Below, one piece after another: positions 1 through 6,478 of a DNA stretch of 20,313 bases (positions within the stretch are counted from its first letter, which is position 1; each line of letters begins with the position of its first letter). The position numbers were made by a program, and so were the translations under genes. This DNA is from a virus. Where the stretch lies: IMG/VR virus record IMGVR_UViG_3300022929_004573, positions 1-20,313 of that record; one strand, 5' to 3'. The notes below the pieces were generated by a model. That model did not search any database. It was not told where the DNA came from and was given only the letters and a program-made list of their open reading frames with translations.

Positions 1-66
1 CAGGCATATGCCGACGCTGACCCAGAGGCTGAGCCAATGCTTGTACAAGAAGAGGCCAAAGCCTAA
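1..66 (+). CDS. C-terminal end of an unidentified protein (5' partial)
   Basis: Frame 1 is open from the window edge to a TAA at 64-66 and encodes the last 21 residues of a protein. The tail is rich in Ala, Glu, Asp and Pro and has no recognisable motif; acidic Ala/Pro tails of this kind are usually flexible. The stop is followed 14 bases later by a strong intrinsic terminator, which supports this being the true end of a transcription unit. The function cannot be judged from the part visible here. Confidence 0.6.
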   Translation, partial: QAYADADPEAEPMLVQEEAKA

Positions 67-77
67 GCAACAAATAA

Positions 78-89
78 GACGCCCCTATT
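78..89 (+). repeat. Copy 1 of the dispersed 12-mer GACGCCCCTATT (non-coding)
   Basis: This is an exact copy of a 12-base sequence found five times in the window, always on the plus strand. It is the only non-coding copy and forms the left arm of the terminator stem. The other four are in reading frames of unrelated proteins. Confidence 0.8.
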
Positions 90-123
90 AGACAAACTGT
101 CTGGTAGGGGCTATTATTATTTT
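81..123 (+). terminator. Strong intrinsic terminator after the first gene
   Basis: Bases 81-94 pair with 98-111 in a 14-bp stem (12 Watson-Crick and two T-G pairs) closed by a 3-base AAC loop. An AT-only run with a TTTT end follows (112-123). It lies 14 bases after the stop of the upstream gene. The outer stem (GCCCCTA with TAGGGGC) includes most of the 12-mer repeat that recurs in this window. The same bases carry a promoter for the next gene. Confidence 0.85.
89..117 (+). promoter_or_regulatory. Leaderless promoter embedded in the terminator (drives 124..372)
   Basis: A -35-like TAGACA (89-94), a 17-base spacer and a -10-like TATTAT (112-117) are followed by exactly six bases and then the ATG at 124. 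The predicted transcription start is the A of the start codon. There is no convincing ribosome binding site, in keeping with leaderless translation. The -35 lies in the terminator stem and the -10 in its T-rich tail. Confidence 0.55.
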
Positions 124-372
124 ATGCAAGATTTTGAAGCATGGATAAAGCACGGATTTGAGATGGGCTGGTGTGGTCCAGCTATTTGCTACACCCATGA
201 CGGCATACCTATCTCTGAGCCCGAACAGGCTGAAATGGACGAGGGCAATGACTCATGTATCCACATAATTAGGCTCTACGAGGACCCTATTCACAAGATA
301 GCTGTGGAGGCAAACCACTCCCCTTCTATTTGGCGTGCTACTAATCACGGTTTAGACATTGAATCTGACTAA
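124..372 (+). CDS. Small conserved actinophage-type protein of unknown function
   Basis: Encodes 82 residues with Trp, Cys and His spread along the chain. The segment WCGPAICYTHDG (residues 16-27), a central acidic stretch leading into CIHIIRLYED, and the C-terminal ANHSPSIWRATNHGL resemble a small protein family I remember from actinobacteriophage genomes; that resemblance is from memory and was not searched. No signal peptide or membrane segment is seen. The ATG follows the terminator tail directly and has a leaderless-type promoter, which favours this start. The gene overlaps the next by 14 bases, suggesting co-transcription. Its role is unknown. Confidence 0.75.
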   Translation: MQDFEAWIKHGFEMGWCGPAICYTHDGIPISEPEQAEMDEGNDSCIHIIRLYEDPIHKIAVEANHSPSIWRATNHGLDIESD

Positions 373-937
373 ACTGCACCCTTTAATTTGGGTTGTGCAT
401 GATTTTGTGGGTCAGGAAATTATTGACTCTGTTTTAAGTGACGTTAGCGACTTAGAAGACTCGAGCTGGATGTTAGATGCAGGCTCTTTAAACTCTGAGT
501 CTTTTTGGATAAATAGAACAGTTCCTCCAGATAAATTCAGCGACAAAACTAGAACTTTGATGGACGAACTCAATAAAAGTGTTACAGATTGTTTTGACTA
601 CTATAAAGAAATAATTGAGGTAGGAAATCTTCACAGAACGCTCCCAGATGGTAGAAGTCTTGACTACCACATAGATAATTATGATGGTCCTGATCTTGAA
701 AATGTTTTTGGCATTGTAATTTACTTAAACGAAGACTACGAAGGCGGTCAAATTCACTATAAAGATTTAGATATTTTTTACAAACCTAAGGCAGGGGATT
801 TGATAGTTCACTATGCTGGACTACTGCATGGCGTAACTGAAGTAAGTTCTGGTATTAGGTATATATTTACTATGTTTGTTAGAGGATCCGATAAAACAAC
901 TTTTATGGGAGAAATAGCGGACCTTTCGGTCTTGTAG
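359..937 (+). CDS. 2-oxoglutarate/Fe(II)-dependent oxygenase (prolyl-4-hydroxylase-like)
   Basis: A 192-residue protein with the double-stranded beta-helix core of Fe(II)/2OG dioxygenases. The iron ligands appear as His104-x-Asp106 (YHIDNY) and His157 (LLHGV), and Arg167 (SGIRY) would hold the 2-oxoglutarate C5 carboxylate. The segments YLNEDYEGG and KPKAGDLIVHYAGLLHGV are typical of the prolyl/lysyl hydroxylase-like branch. Such enzymes couple oxidative decarboxylation of 2OG to hydroxylation of a substrate, here unknown. The TTG start at 359 overlaps the previous gene by 14 bases; an in-frame GTG at 395 is an alternative but would cut into the first strand. It is the first of five intact oxygenases in the window. 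Being cytoplasmic is inferred from the lack of a signal peptide. Confidence 0.85.
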   Translation: MNLTKLHPLIWVVHDFVGQEIIDSVLSDVSDLEDSSWMLDAGSLNSESFWINRTVPPDKFSDKTRTLMDELNKSVTDCFDYYKEIIEVGNLHRTLPDGRSLDYHIDNYDGPDLENVFGIVIYLNEDYEGGQIHYKDLDIFYKPKAGDLIVHYAGLLHGVTEVSSGIRYIFTMFVRGSDKTTFMGEIADLSVL

Positions 938-940
938 GAT

Positions 941-946
941 TATACT
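941..946 (+). promoter_or_regulatory. Possible -10 element before the FkbM-like gene
   Basis: TATACT lies 20 bases before the ATG at 967, and an AGGAG ribosome binding site (959-963) lies between them. This would give a normal short leader, unlike most unit heads here. No good -35 is seen, so the gene may instead be read from the upstream promoter. Confidence 0.3.
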
Positions 947-966
947 CAAGATATATCAGGAGAGAC

Positions 967-1536
967 ATGCTTTCAGACCAATTTGTATTGGACATTCTAA
1001 AAAACAAGCGAGACGGATACTATGTAGAGCTTGGTGGTGCTGACCCGATTGAGGGCAGTAACACATATAAGCTAGAAAAAGAGTATGGCTGGAAAGGTGT
1101 CAGCTTTGACTGGGACCAAAAGCATGCTGACAAGTTTAACGAAGTTAGAGACAATCCCTGCCTTGCTGTGGATGCTATTAGTTTTAATCACGGTAAGTAT
1201 TTTGAGGAAAACAACTTCCCCGAGAGAATTGACTACCTACAGGTAGACGTTGACACTGGCTACCTAGAAAATGGGCACCCGATTGGCAACTTCGGTTCAA
1301 ACCTTCTAGGTCTTATCTCTCTGCCTCTAACCAGGTATCGTTTCTCCGTTGTAACGTTCGAGCATGATGCAAACATCTACTTTAAACTTAATTCAGTTAG
1401 AGATGCTCAGAGAGAGATTATGGACGCTCTTGGTTACTCTCTAGTCCGACGATATACTTGGGAAGACTGGTGGGTTGACCCAGAAATTGCTGACTACATG
1501 ACTTATAGAGACCACTTTGTGCACGATGCACCTTAG
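967..1536 (+). CDS. FkbM-like SAM-dependent methyltransferase
   Basis: A 189-residue protein. Residues 18-33 (YYVELGGADPIEGSNT) form the glycine-rich S-adenosylmethionine loop and WKGVSFDWD (42-50) supplies the acidic residue at the end of strand 2; IDYLQVDVDTGYLENG (88-103) follows. This layout matches FkbM-type methyltransferases, which O-methylate sugars or polyketides. Phage and cyanobacterial relatives usually sit in glycan clusters, as here. The protein is shorter than many FkbM proteins but holds the whole N-terminal Rossmann half. AGGAG four bases before the ATG supports the start. Its stop overlaps the convergent oxygenase stop by four bases. The methyl acceptor is unknown; a sugar hydroxyl is the likeliest guess. 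Confidence 0.75.
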   Translation: MLSDQFVLDILKNKRDGYYVELGGADPIEGSNTYKLEKEYGWKGVSFDWDQKHADKFNEVRDNPCLAVDAISFNHGKYFEENNFPERIDYLQVDVDTGYLENGHPIGNFGSNLLGLISLPLTRYRFSVVTFEHDANIYFKLNSVRDAQREIMDALGYSLVRRYTWEDWWVDPEIADYMTYRDHFVHDAP

Positions 1537-2120
1537 TTATTTAAGAATTCTTCCCAAAGGTCGTCGTCGTACTCGGCTGGTAGCTCAAAATTTCTAAAAA
1601 ATATAATTACATTTACACGCTTTCCCGTTAGTACTTCTCGCACTCCGTGTAAGTTTGCTGCGTTACCTCTAAACATTATTAAATCGCCCTGTTCGAGCCG
1701 TACTTCTTTATTGTGGTGCTCAAAGTAAAGATTTCCTCCCGTGTAGTCGCTATTTAGCATTAAAATACAGGAGTAGTGTTCTTCAATATCTTTTTTCCCC
1801 GGATAGACATCTCCGTCATCATCATGCGGCTCGTTTATAGCTCCTGCATACATGATGTTGCCAAAGAGTCTTTTAAGTTCAAATCGGTTGTACGTAAACT
1901 CGTAGTTTTCTTTGAAAGTTTTATCGGCAAGCTTCAATGCTTTTGCTACCAACATATGCTCTTCTGGTGCCACGCCTCGTGCAATATCCTGCCAAAGCAT
2001 TCCTGAATGCCTGTAGTGTGGACGGTAGTCCTCTTCGGAGTTGTTTTCTATGTAATTCATCAATGTCTCGCACTCTTCAGGAGTTAAAACATTTTTCTTT
2101 AGGTAAAAAAGCTCTGGCAT
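1533..2120 (-). CDS. 2-oxoglutarate/Fe(II)-dependent oxygenase, paralogue A
   Basis: A 195-residue Fe(II)/2OG dioxygenase. The iron ligands are His99-x-Asp101 (EPHDDDGD) and His158 (NLHGV); Arg168 (TGKRVN) is the 2OG-binding residue. It shares long identical or near-identical stretches with the oxygenase at 5897..6451: LxPEeC near residues 12-17, RLFGNIM, HDDDGD, HYSCILMLNSDY and GDLIMFRGNAANLHGV. The two are therefore paralogues. They fall in the prolyl-4-hydroxylase-like branch common in aquatic phages. The gene stands alone between two plus-strand genes and is divergent from the subtilase. A TAGACT hexamer seven bases before ATG suggests leaderless expression. The substrate is unknown. Confidence 0.88.
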   Translation of the reverse strand: MPELFYLKKNVLTPEECETLMNYIENNSEEDYRPHYRHSGMLWQDIARGVAPEEHMLVAKALKLADKTFKENYEFTYNRFELKRLFGNIMYAGAINEPHDDDGDVYPGKKDIEEHYSCILMLNSDYTGGNLYFEHHNKEVRLEQGDLIMFRGNAANLHGVREVLTGKRVNVIIFFRNFELPAEYDDDLWEEFLNN

Positions 2121-2127
2121 GTGTATA

Positions 2128-2133
2128 AGTCTA
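2128..2133 (-). promoter_or_regulatory. Leaderless -10 element (drives 1533..2120)
   Basis: Read on the minus strand this is TAGACT followed by seven bases and the ATG at 2120. No clear -35 and no ribosome binding site are visible. Confidence 0.4.
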
Positions 2134-2159
2134 CCCCACCAATAAAGTCACTAAAAAGC

Positions 2160-2188
2160 TTGCGGAAATATTGATAGTGTGCTAACTT
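2160..2188 (+). promoter_or_regulatory. Leaderless promoter of the subtilase gene
   Basis: TTGCGG (2160-2165), a 17-base spacer and TAACTT (2183-2188) precede the ATG at 2195 by six bases. This matches the TAnnnT-N6-ATG pattern. No ribosome binding site is present. Confidence 0.5.
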
Positions 2189-2194
2189 ACTTGC

Positions 2195-3577
2195 ATGCTA
2201 AAACAACTAAGTAAAACAGTAGTAACAGCTGTAGGGCTTGTTACATCTCTTTCGATAGGGCTCTCTAGCCTAATGCCAGAAGAAGGCAGGGTAGAGCTGC
2301 CCCCCGTCACTGTAGAAAACTATAAAACTGTAGAAGATGTTGCAGGAAGTTTAAACGACACAGTGTTTACCATCATGGGGAGCCAAGCTAATGCCACTTG
2401 GGGCCTAGACCTAATAGATGGCACTAAAGACGGTTCTTACAACTACACCAGTCAAGGATCTGGTGTTCGTATATACATTGTAGATACTGGCGTAGATGCT
2501 CTACATCCCGAGTTTTCTGGACGTGTAGCGGATGGGTTTGATGCTTTCGGACAGAACTTAGACCAGACAGACTGCAATGGCCACGGAACTCATGTCGCTG
2601 GCATTGCTGCTGGTGACTACTTTGGGGTAGCTAAGTCTGCAACTATTGTCCCCGTAAGGGTTATGGACTGTGATGGGCGTGGGAACACTACAACTCTTAC
2701 TAGCGGTATCGATTGGATAGTCTCTAATTACTCTGGTGGTGCAGGTGTTGTCAATATGAGCATCGGCGGAAATAAGGATGAAAAAGTAAATGCAGCAGTA
2801 TCTAAACTTATTTCAGCTGGCTTAGTTGTTGTAGCCGCGGCTGGCAACTCTGGGTCAGATGCATGTAACTATTCTCCTGCTTCTGCTGCTGGAGTTATTG
2901 CTACAGGAGCAATTGATATTTTTGAGACCGTAGCAGACTTCTCTAACTGGGGAGACTGTGTAGATGTTTTAGCACCTGGGGTCAGAATTAACTCTGCAAA
3001 CTCTAGCGACTACTCCATGTCTCGAAGAATGAGCGGTACTTCTCAAGCTAGTCCATTTGTGGCGGGCGCGATTGCAACTTATCTTTCGAGCGGGTCAGTA
3101 ACTTCTCCAAGTCAAGCTGAGCCGTATCTTCGTGAGCTGGCCGTAAATGGAATAGCAAGGGTTGAATCAGAGCCAGCCCCACTACCAGAGCCCACGCCAG
3201 AACCCACAGTAGAGCCAGAACCTGAGTTAGTAGAGCCAGAGCCATCAGAACCGCCTGCTATAGATGAGCCAATTGTATCAGAGCCTGAAATTGTCGAAGA
3301 CCCGATAAATAACCTAATCAAAGCAGAGCCTCGGAGGGTTGGTTCAGCTTTTGTAAACATATCTTGGGAGCAGATAGATGGAGTTGCTTCCTACGATATC
3401 TATAGATCTCCCGCTGTTCCAGAATTTGTCTGGGAGCCAGTAGGGTCTACTACTGCTGAATACTCTATGAGGGTAGTGACATCTAAAAAAGGCAGCCATT
3501 ACTACTTTAAAGTCGAGGCAAAAATGATAGATGGAAGCGTCATAGAACTAGGGACAACTTCTTACTCTTCGAATTAA
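2195..3577 (+). CDS. Secreted subtilisin-like serine protease (S8, proteinase K type) with Pro/Glu linker and Fn3 domain
   Basis: A 460-residue precursor. Residues 1-26 form a signal peptide (Lys near the start, then a hydrophobic stretch). The S8 domain spans about 65-320: catalytic Asp97 (IVDTGVD), His130 (NGHGTHVAG) and Ser283 (SGTSQASP), with oxyanion Asn218 (AAAGNSG). TWGLDLID before the domain and VRVMDCDGRGNT within it are typical of proteinase K relatives. A Pro/Glu-rich linker (324-370) leads to a C-terminal fibronectin type III-like domain (373-458) that may bind a surface. Oddity: only about 40 residues lie between signal peptide and catalytic domain, so the usual I9 propeptide chaperone seems absent or minimal. 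It is likely exported and would cleave extracellular or envelope proteins. An exported protease is unusual cargo for a phage. Confidence 0.92.
   Translation: MLKQLSKTVVTAVGLVTSLSIGLSSLMPEEGRVELPPVTVENYKTVEDVAGSLNDTVFTIMGSQANATWGLDLIDGTKDGSYNYTSQGSGVRIYIVDTGVDALHPEFSGRVADGFDAFGQNLDQTDCNGHGTHVAGIAAGDYFGVAKSATIVPVRVMDCDGRGNTTTLTSGIDWIVSNYSGGAGVVNMSIGGNKDEKVNAAVSKLISAGLVVVAAAGNSGSDACNYSPASAAGVIATGAIDIFETVADFSNWGDCVDVLAPGVRINSANSSDYSMSRRMSGTSQASPFVAGAIATYLSSGSVTSPSQAEPYLRELAVNGIARVESEPAPLPEPTPEPTVEPEPELVEPEPSEPPAIDEPIVSEPEIVEDPINNLIKAEPRRVGSAFVNISWEQIDGVASYDIYRSPAVPEFVWEPVGSTTAEYSMRVVTSKKGSHYYFKVEAKMIDGSVIELGTTSYSSN
3164..3304 (+). repeat. Pro/Glu-rich low-complexity linker in the subtilase
   Basis: Imperfect GAG-CCA-type codon repeats encode PEPTPEPTVEPEPELVEPEP and similar units. 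The stretch separates the catalytic domain from the Fn3 domain and is expected to be extended and flexible. It also creates spurious long antisense reading frames. Confidence 0.8.
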
Positions 3578-3687
3578 GGTAATAAGTATAGCATATTACG
3601 TACCGCTATTTTGCTGGATAATGTACAGAGGACTACGTGCAAATATGTCATACAAACTTAGGTCTAACTTTGTATAAAAGAAGGGTA

Positions 3688-3693
3688 TAGGAT
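3688..3693 (+). promoter_or_regulatory. Leaderless -10 element (drives 3700..3936)
   Basis: TAGGAT lies six bases before the ATG at 3700. The intervening AGGACC could also act as a weak ribosome binding site, so either mode is possible. It sits at the end of a 122-base gap that otherwise shows no terminator or RNA. Confidence 0.45.
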
Positions 3694-3699
3694 AGGACC

Positions 3700-3936
3700 A
3701 TGATTGAAATAGATGTTGTAACCCTCTCGATGGGTGTTTTGATAGGCGAATTCATCATTATTCTGATTCTGATGGGACATCTTGGACGTGAATCTGCAGC
3801 TCATGAGCGTAAAAATCGGGCTGACGAACGCGAAAAGATCGTGCGTTTGATTCAGAGCACTCGCCGCGGACTTAAAAGCGACGAGGCAAACGAACTAAGA
3901 GACGCCCTTATTGACAAGGTTCGAGCTAAAGACTAA
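3700..3936 (+). CDS. Small membrane-anchored protein with charged cytoplasmic helix
   Basis: Encodes 78 residues. Residues 5-27 (VVTLSMGVLIGEFIIILILM) are a single hydrophobic helix, and 28-78 form a highly charged, probably helical segment with many Arg, Lys, Glu and Asp. The layout suggests one transmembrane segment with a cytoplasmic coiled-coil or helical tail. I recognise no family. Small one-helix proteins in phages often affect membrane or lysis functions, but nothing here specifies that. The ATG has a leaderless-type -10 element. The 3' end overlaps the convergent GT61 gene by 11 bases. Confidence 0.6.
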   Translation: MIEIDVVTLSMGVLIGEFIIILILMGHLGRESAAHERKNRADEREKIVRLIQSTRRGLKSDEANELRDALIDKVRAKD

Positions 3937-4996
3937 GAGTTTCTGAGACTTTTTCAATTCTTTCGATAACCTCAGCAGCGTTCCTCCTTGAGGGTATCAA
4001 GATGTGCACTGTTTCTTGCATGTAAGAGTCAGTTAAATAGTGATTACTCTCAAAAACCTGTAGAACTCCCCATTTCTCGTCTTCAAAGGCAAGCTCTGAT
4101 CCAATGTCCACGACTATTTGGTCTTTTTGCATAAAATGACCATTAGCTAGTCCAGTTCCAGTCAGCCCCACAAGAATTTTTGTCTGATTAAAGAACTTAA
4201 CTTGGTCTTCTATGGTTTTAAACTTTTCCTCGGGGGTAACTATTTCGTATCCTTTGCCCCTGAAATAGTTCTCTAAAGTCTCCTCGTTGTCCATGCGAAT
4301 GTCAGTGGATACCCTGTTTTCTCCACCACCTACAGCTTCTACCCCTGGTAGTGTTCTGTCATGGTCCAGATGCCTTCTCGACAAATAAACTTTTCTGTAA
4401 GGGGCTACTTGTCGCTCTTCTTCCGTTAAGACGTGGTTTTTTACGGCTTCCATTCCGTTTTTAATGTCTCCTGACGTAAAAGTGAATGCTACTCGAGTCT
4501 CCTGCTCCCCCAGTCTTATTAGATTTGTTACTTTAAAAGCAACAGGAGAATCGCCCTTCTCATGAAAGAAATAGGTGACTCCCTCGTGATCTAAGAAAGA
4601 CCTTATGTATTCAGTGGTAGCAGAGCGAGAGTTCATTGTGAGCTTTGACCCCATACCATAAGCCATAGTGTTGTGGATTATGAAGTACGTATACGGGTAT
4701 GCTTTATGTATTTTTAAAACTATTGGAATTAAATCGTGAAATGCAGTGTAAAAAGCATCGTTCATTGTTATAAAGATTACGTGCCAGTCGGGAGAAGAAG
4801 TTCGGGGGTCGTCTAGCAAGTCATAGAGATGTTTATGCTCTTCCCATTGGGAGGGGGTGTAGTGAATAACACCTTCGTTTTCCGTTTTGGCCAAAAGATA
4901 TGCTTCTTCTTTATGGACTATAAATTCATCATAACTAAACGGAAGCACTGCCGTACACGGGTGAGGTGCAACCTGCTCAAAGCCAAATGTAATCAT
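3926..4996 (-). CDS. GT61-family glycosyltransferase (DUF563-like)
   Basis: A 356-residue protein with the C-terminal signature of family GT61: RKVYLSRR (201-208), DNEETLENYFRGKGYEIVTPEE (236-257) with Gln265 in the following helix, then LVGLTGTGLANGHFM (275-289) and a VVDIG strand. GT61 includes eukaryotic EOGT and plant xylosyl/arabinosyltransferases, and bacterial members in polysaccharide clusters; it is an inverting GT-B enzyme. Residues 1-190 are divergent and may form the acceptor-binding half. It is the last gene of a three-gene minus-strand operon, seven bases after the GT8 stop, with AGAGG and TAGGG upstream of the ATG as ribosome binding candidates. No signal peptide or membrane segment is seen. 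Donor sugar and acceptor are unknown. Confidence 0.8.
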   Translation of the reverse strand: MITFGFEQVAPHPCTAVLPFSYDEFIVHKEEAYLLAKTENEGVIHYTPSQWEEHKHLYDLLDDPRTSSPDWHVIFITMNDAFYTAFHDLIPIVLKIHKAYPYTYFIIHNTMAYGMGSKLTMNSRSATTEYIRSFLDHEGVTYFFHEKGDSPVAFKVTNLIRLGEQETRVAFTFTSGDIKNGMEAVKNHVLTEEERQVAPYRKVYLSRRHLDHDRTLPGVEAVGGGENRVSTDIRMDNEETLENYFRGKGYEIVTPEEKFKTIEDQVKFFNQTKILVGLTGTGLANGHFMQKDQIVVDIGSELAFEDEKWGVLQVFESNHYLTDSYMQETVHILIPSRRNAAEVIERIEKVSETLSL

Positions 4997-5003
4997 TGCC
5001 CTA

Positions 5004-5894
5004 CTACCTCTTAACTTCTATGTCGTCATACTCTGCAGTAGCCATAGTCGGGTCTGGCGGGTCTAAGTTTGGCCGCCAAAGATTTTCTATCCCCCAAACC
5101 TCGTCATAAACCCTTCTCCACTCTAAGTCGTAGGGACCGCGATCTCTATCGTAGTTAATATTGTCAGTCCATGGCTTTGCTGGCCCTCGGAAGTGCACTA
5201 TTACAGGATTTTTATAGATTTGGTTCATGCTAGAAAAACTATCAAAACAATTAAAGTTGCCGCTCATGGGGAACCAATTTTCGTAAAGAATTGCATTGAA
5301 AGCAGTTTGTTCGATAGCAAAAGGCATGTGAGTAGCGTTTGCATGGTTCTCGGCCGCCCATTCCGTAAACGCTTCTTCTAGCTTCCCCTCTCTCCAAGCA
5401 TTTAAGTCAGCAATAAACACACCGCTATTAAAATAAGCTCTTTCGGGGTGCCCTATGTCTATGGCAGCTGTCATAGTATCTTCGGCATATGCAACTATTT
5501 TTTGTCCATATAATTTGTGCTCAATAAAGTCAGTGGGGTCTGCTGTGATAAAAGCATCGGAGTCTACGTAAACTGCCTCGTCGTAGTCGTGGCAAATAGA
5601 CGAGATAAAAAGTTTTATGAGTGCTGTTCTTGTGTGGTGCGTGTTGTGGAAGTTTATACTCCAACGGTCATCCTGAACATACGAATCAAACTTGTCTGCA
5701 GTCCTAAATTCTATGTCTAGATGTTCTCTGTCTACTGCTTCTATGGCTTCTTGCTCCCTCAGACGTAAGTCATAAGGGACCATGCAGATAACTTTGATTG
5801 GTTTTTTGTAGTGATTTCCTAAACTTCTTAGAAGCACGCAAGCGTACTCAAAATAGTTTTCATCAAAGTTGGTTACAAAACACCTATTAGACAT
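5004..5894 (-). CDS. GT8-family glycosyltransferase
   Basis: A 296-residue retaining GT-A glycosyltransferase. Asp111-Ser-Asp113 (VYVDSDAFI) is the metal-binding DxD motif. YFNSGVFIADLNAW (154-167) and HFRGPAKPW (234-242) are the classic GT8 C-terminal motifs, with the final HxxGxxKPW holding metal and phosphate. IEQTAFNAIL (194-203) replaces the usual DQDxLN. GT8 enzymes transfer galactose, glucose or related sugars from UDP donors. The gene begins two bases after the stop of the oxygenase 5897..6451, with AAGG upstream of ATG, so translation is probably coupled. It is related to the plus-strand GT8 at 11384..12160, but the two differ enough to use different acceptors. Confidence 0.9.
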   Translation of the reverse strand: MSNRCFVTNFDENYFEYACVLLRSLGNHYKKPIKVICMVPYDLRLREQEAIEAVDREHLDIEFRTADKFDSYVQDDRWSINFHNTHHTRTALIKLFISSICHDYDEAVYVDSDAFITADPTDFIEHKLYGQKIVAYAEDTMTAAIDIGHPERAYFNSGVFIADLNAWREGKLEEAFTEWAAENHANATHMPFAIEQTAFNAILYENWFPMSGNFNCFDSFSSMNQIYKNPVIVHFRGPAKPWTDNINYDRDRGPYDLEWRRVYDEVWGIENLWRPNLDPPDPTMATAEYDDIEVKR

Positions 5895-5896
5895 TG

Positions 5897-6451
5897 CTAA
5901 ACCTTGGGTATGTAGTCTCTAAAGAAAAAGATAAAGTTGTAGCGCTTTCCCTCTTTAACAGGACGTACTCCGTGTAGATTTTCTGCGTTCCCTCGGAACA
6001 TAATGACGTCGCCCTCTTCTAGCTTTACTTGTAGTCCATGGTGTTGGAAGTAGAGCTCTCCCCCCTCGTAGTCGCTATTAAGCATAAGAATAGAAGAGTA
6101 GTGAAGCTCTACGTCTGGCTTACCTTCGTAATGATCTCCGTCATCATCGTGTGCTGGATTTTCTGCACCAGTATCCATGATATTCCCGTACAAGCGCTTC
6201 ATATCAAAGGTGTACTTAATTTCATAGTTACTTTTAAAAAACTCTTCGACCTTGTTGATAGCACTCCTAAGGGGGTTAAGAAATACTATTTCTTCGTTAT
6301 AGAAGTCTTCGACAGGAATCGTGGCCATCTTGTATCCAGGCCTGAAGGCGTCTTTATGTGAATATTGATCTATCCAATCACGGTAAGACTTGCACTGCTC
6401 GGGCGTTAAAACATTTTTAACTAACTTATAGGGGAGCTCTTTTTCAGACAT
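5897..6451 (-). CDS. 2-oxoglutarate/Fe(II)-dependent oxygenase, paralogue B
   Basis: A 184-residue Fe(II)/2OG dioxygenase. Iron ligands are His101-x-Asp103 (PAHDDDGD) and His160 (NLHGV); Arg170 (EGKRYN) would bind 2OG. It is a clear paralogue of 1533..2120 and lacks only that protein's acidic C-terminal extension. It leads a tight operon with GT8 and GT61, which suggests that its hydroxylated product is the glycosyltransferase acceptor. That link is inferred from gene order only. The start has a TAGAAT hexamer six bases upstream and no ribosome binding site. The promoter region is shared with the divergent carbamoyltransferase gene. Confidence 0.9.
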   Translation of the reverse strand: MSEKELPYKLVKNVLTPEQCKSYRDWIDQYSHKDAFRPGYKMATIPVEDFYNEEIVFLNPLRSAINKVEEFFKSNYEIKYTFDMKRLYGNIMDTGAENPAHDDDGDHYEGKPDVELHYSSILMLNSDYEGGELYFQHHGLQVKLEEGDVIMFRGNAENLHGVRPVKEGKRYNFIFFFRDYIPKV

Positions 6452-6457
6452 AGAAAC

Positions 6458-6463
6458 ATTCTA
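6458..6463 (-). promoter_or_regulatory. Leaderless -10 element (drives oxygenase-GT8-GT61 operon)
   Basis: On the minus strand this reads TAGAAT, six bases before the ATG at 6451. Only three bases separate it from the -10 of the divergent carbamoyltransferase promoter, so the two polymerases would compete. Confidence 0.5.
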
Positions 6464-6466
6464 CTA

Positions 6467-6472
6467 TAGACT
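6467..6472 (+). promoter_or_regulatory. Leaderless -10 element (drives carbamoyltransferase)
   Basis: TAGACT lies six bases before the ATG at 6479. A weak TTCAGA (6443-6448) sits 18 bases upstream as a poor -35. No ribosome binding site is present. Confidence 0.5.
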
Positions 6473-6478
6473 AAAGAC

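Noticed and set aside
920-931. Short hairpin GACC-TTTC-GGTC as a terminator after the first oxygenase
   Set aside because: The stem is only 4 bp, it lies inside the coding sequence and it has no T-tract after it.
3112-3360. 82-residue antisense frame rich in Gly and Ser
   Set aside because: It is the reverse reading of the Pro/Glu codon repeats of the subtilase linker; low-complexity repeats open such frames automatically.
3621-3677. 18-codon frame (MYRGLRANM...) in the gap between the subtilase and the small membrane protein
   Set aside because: It has no ribosome binding site, no TAnnnT at the usual distance and no tiling with its neighbours, so it is not distinguishable from chance.
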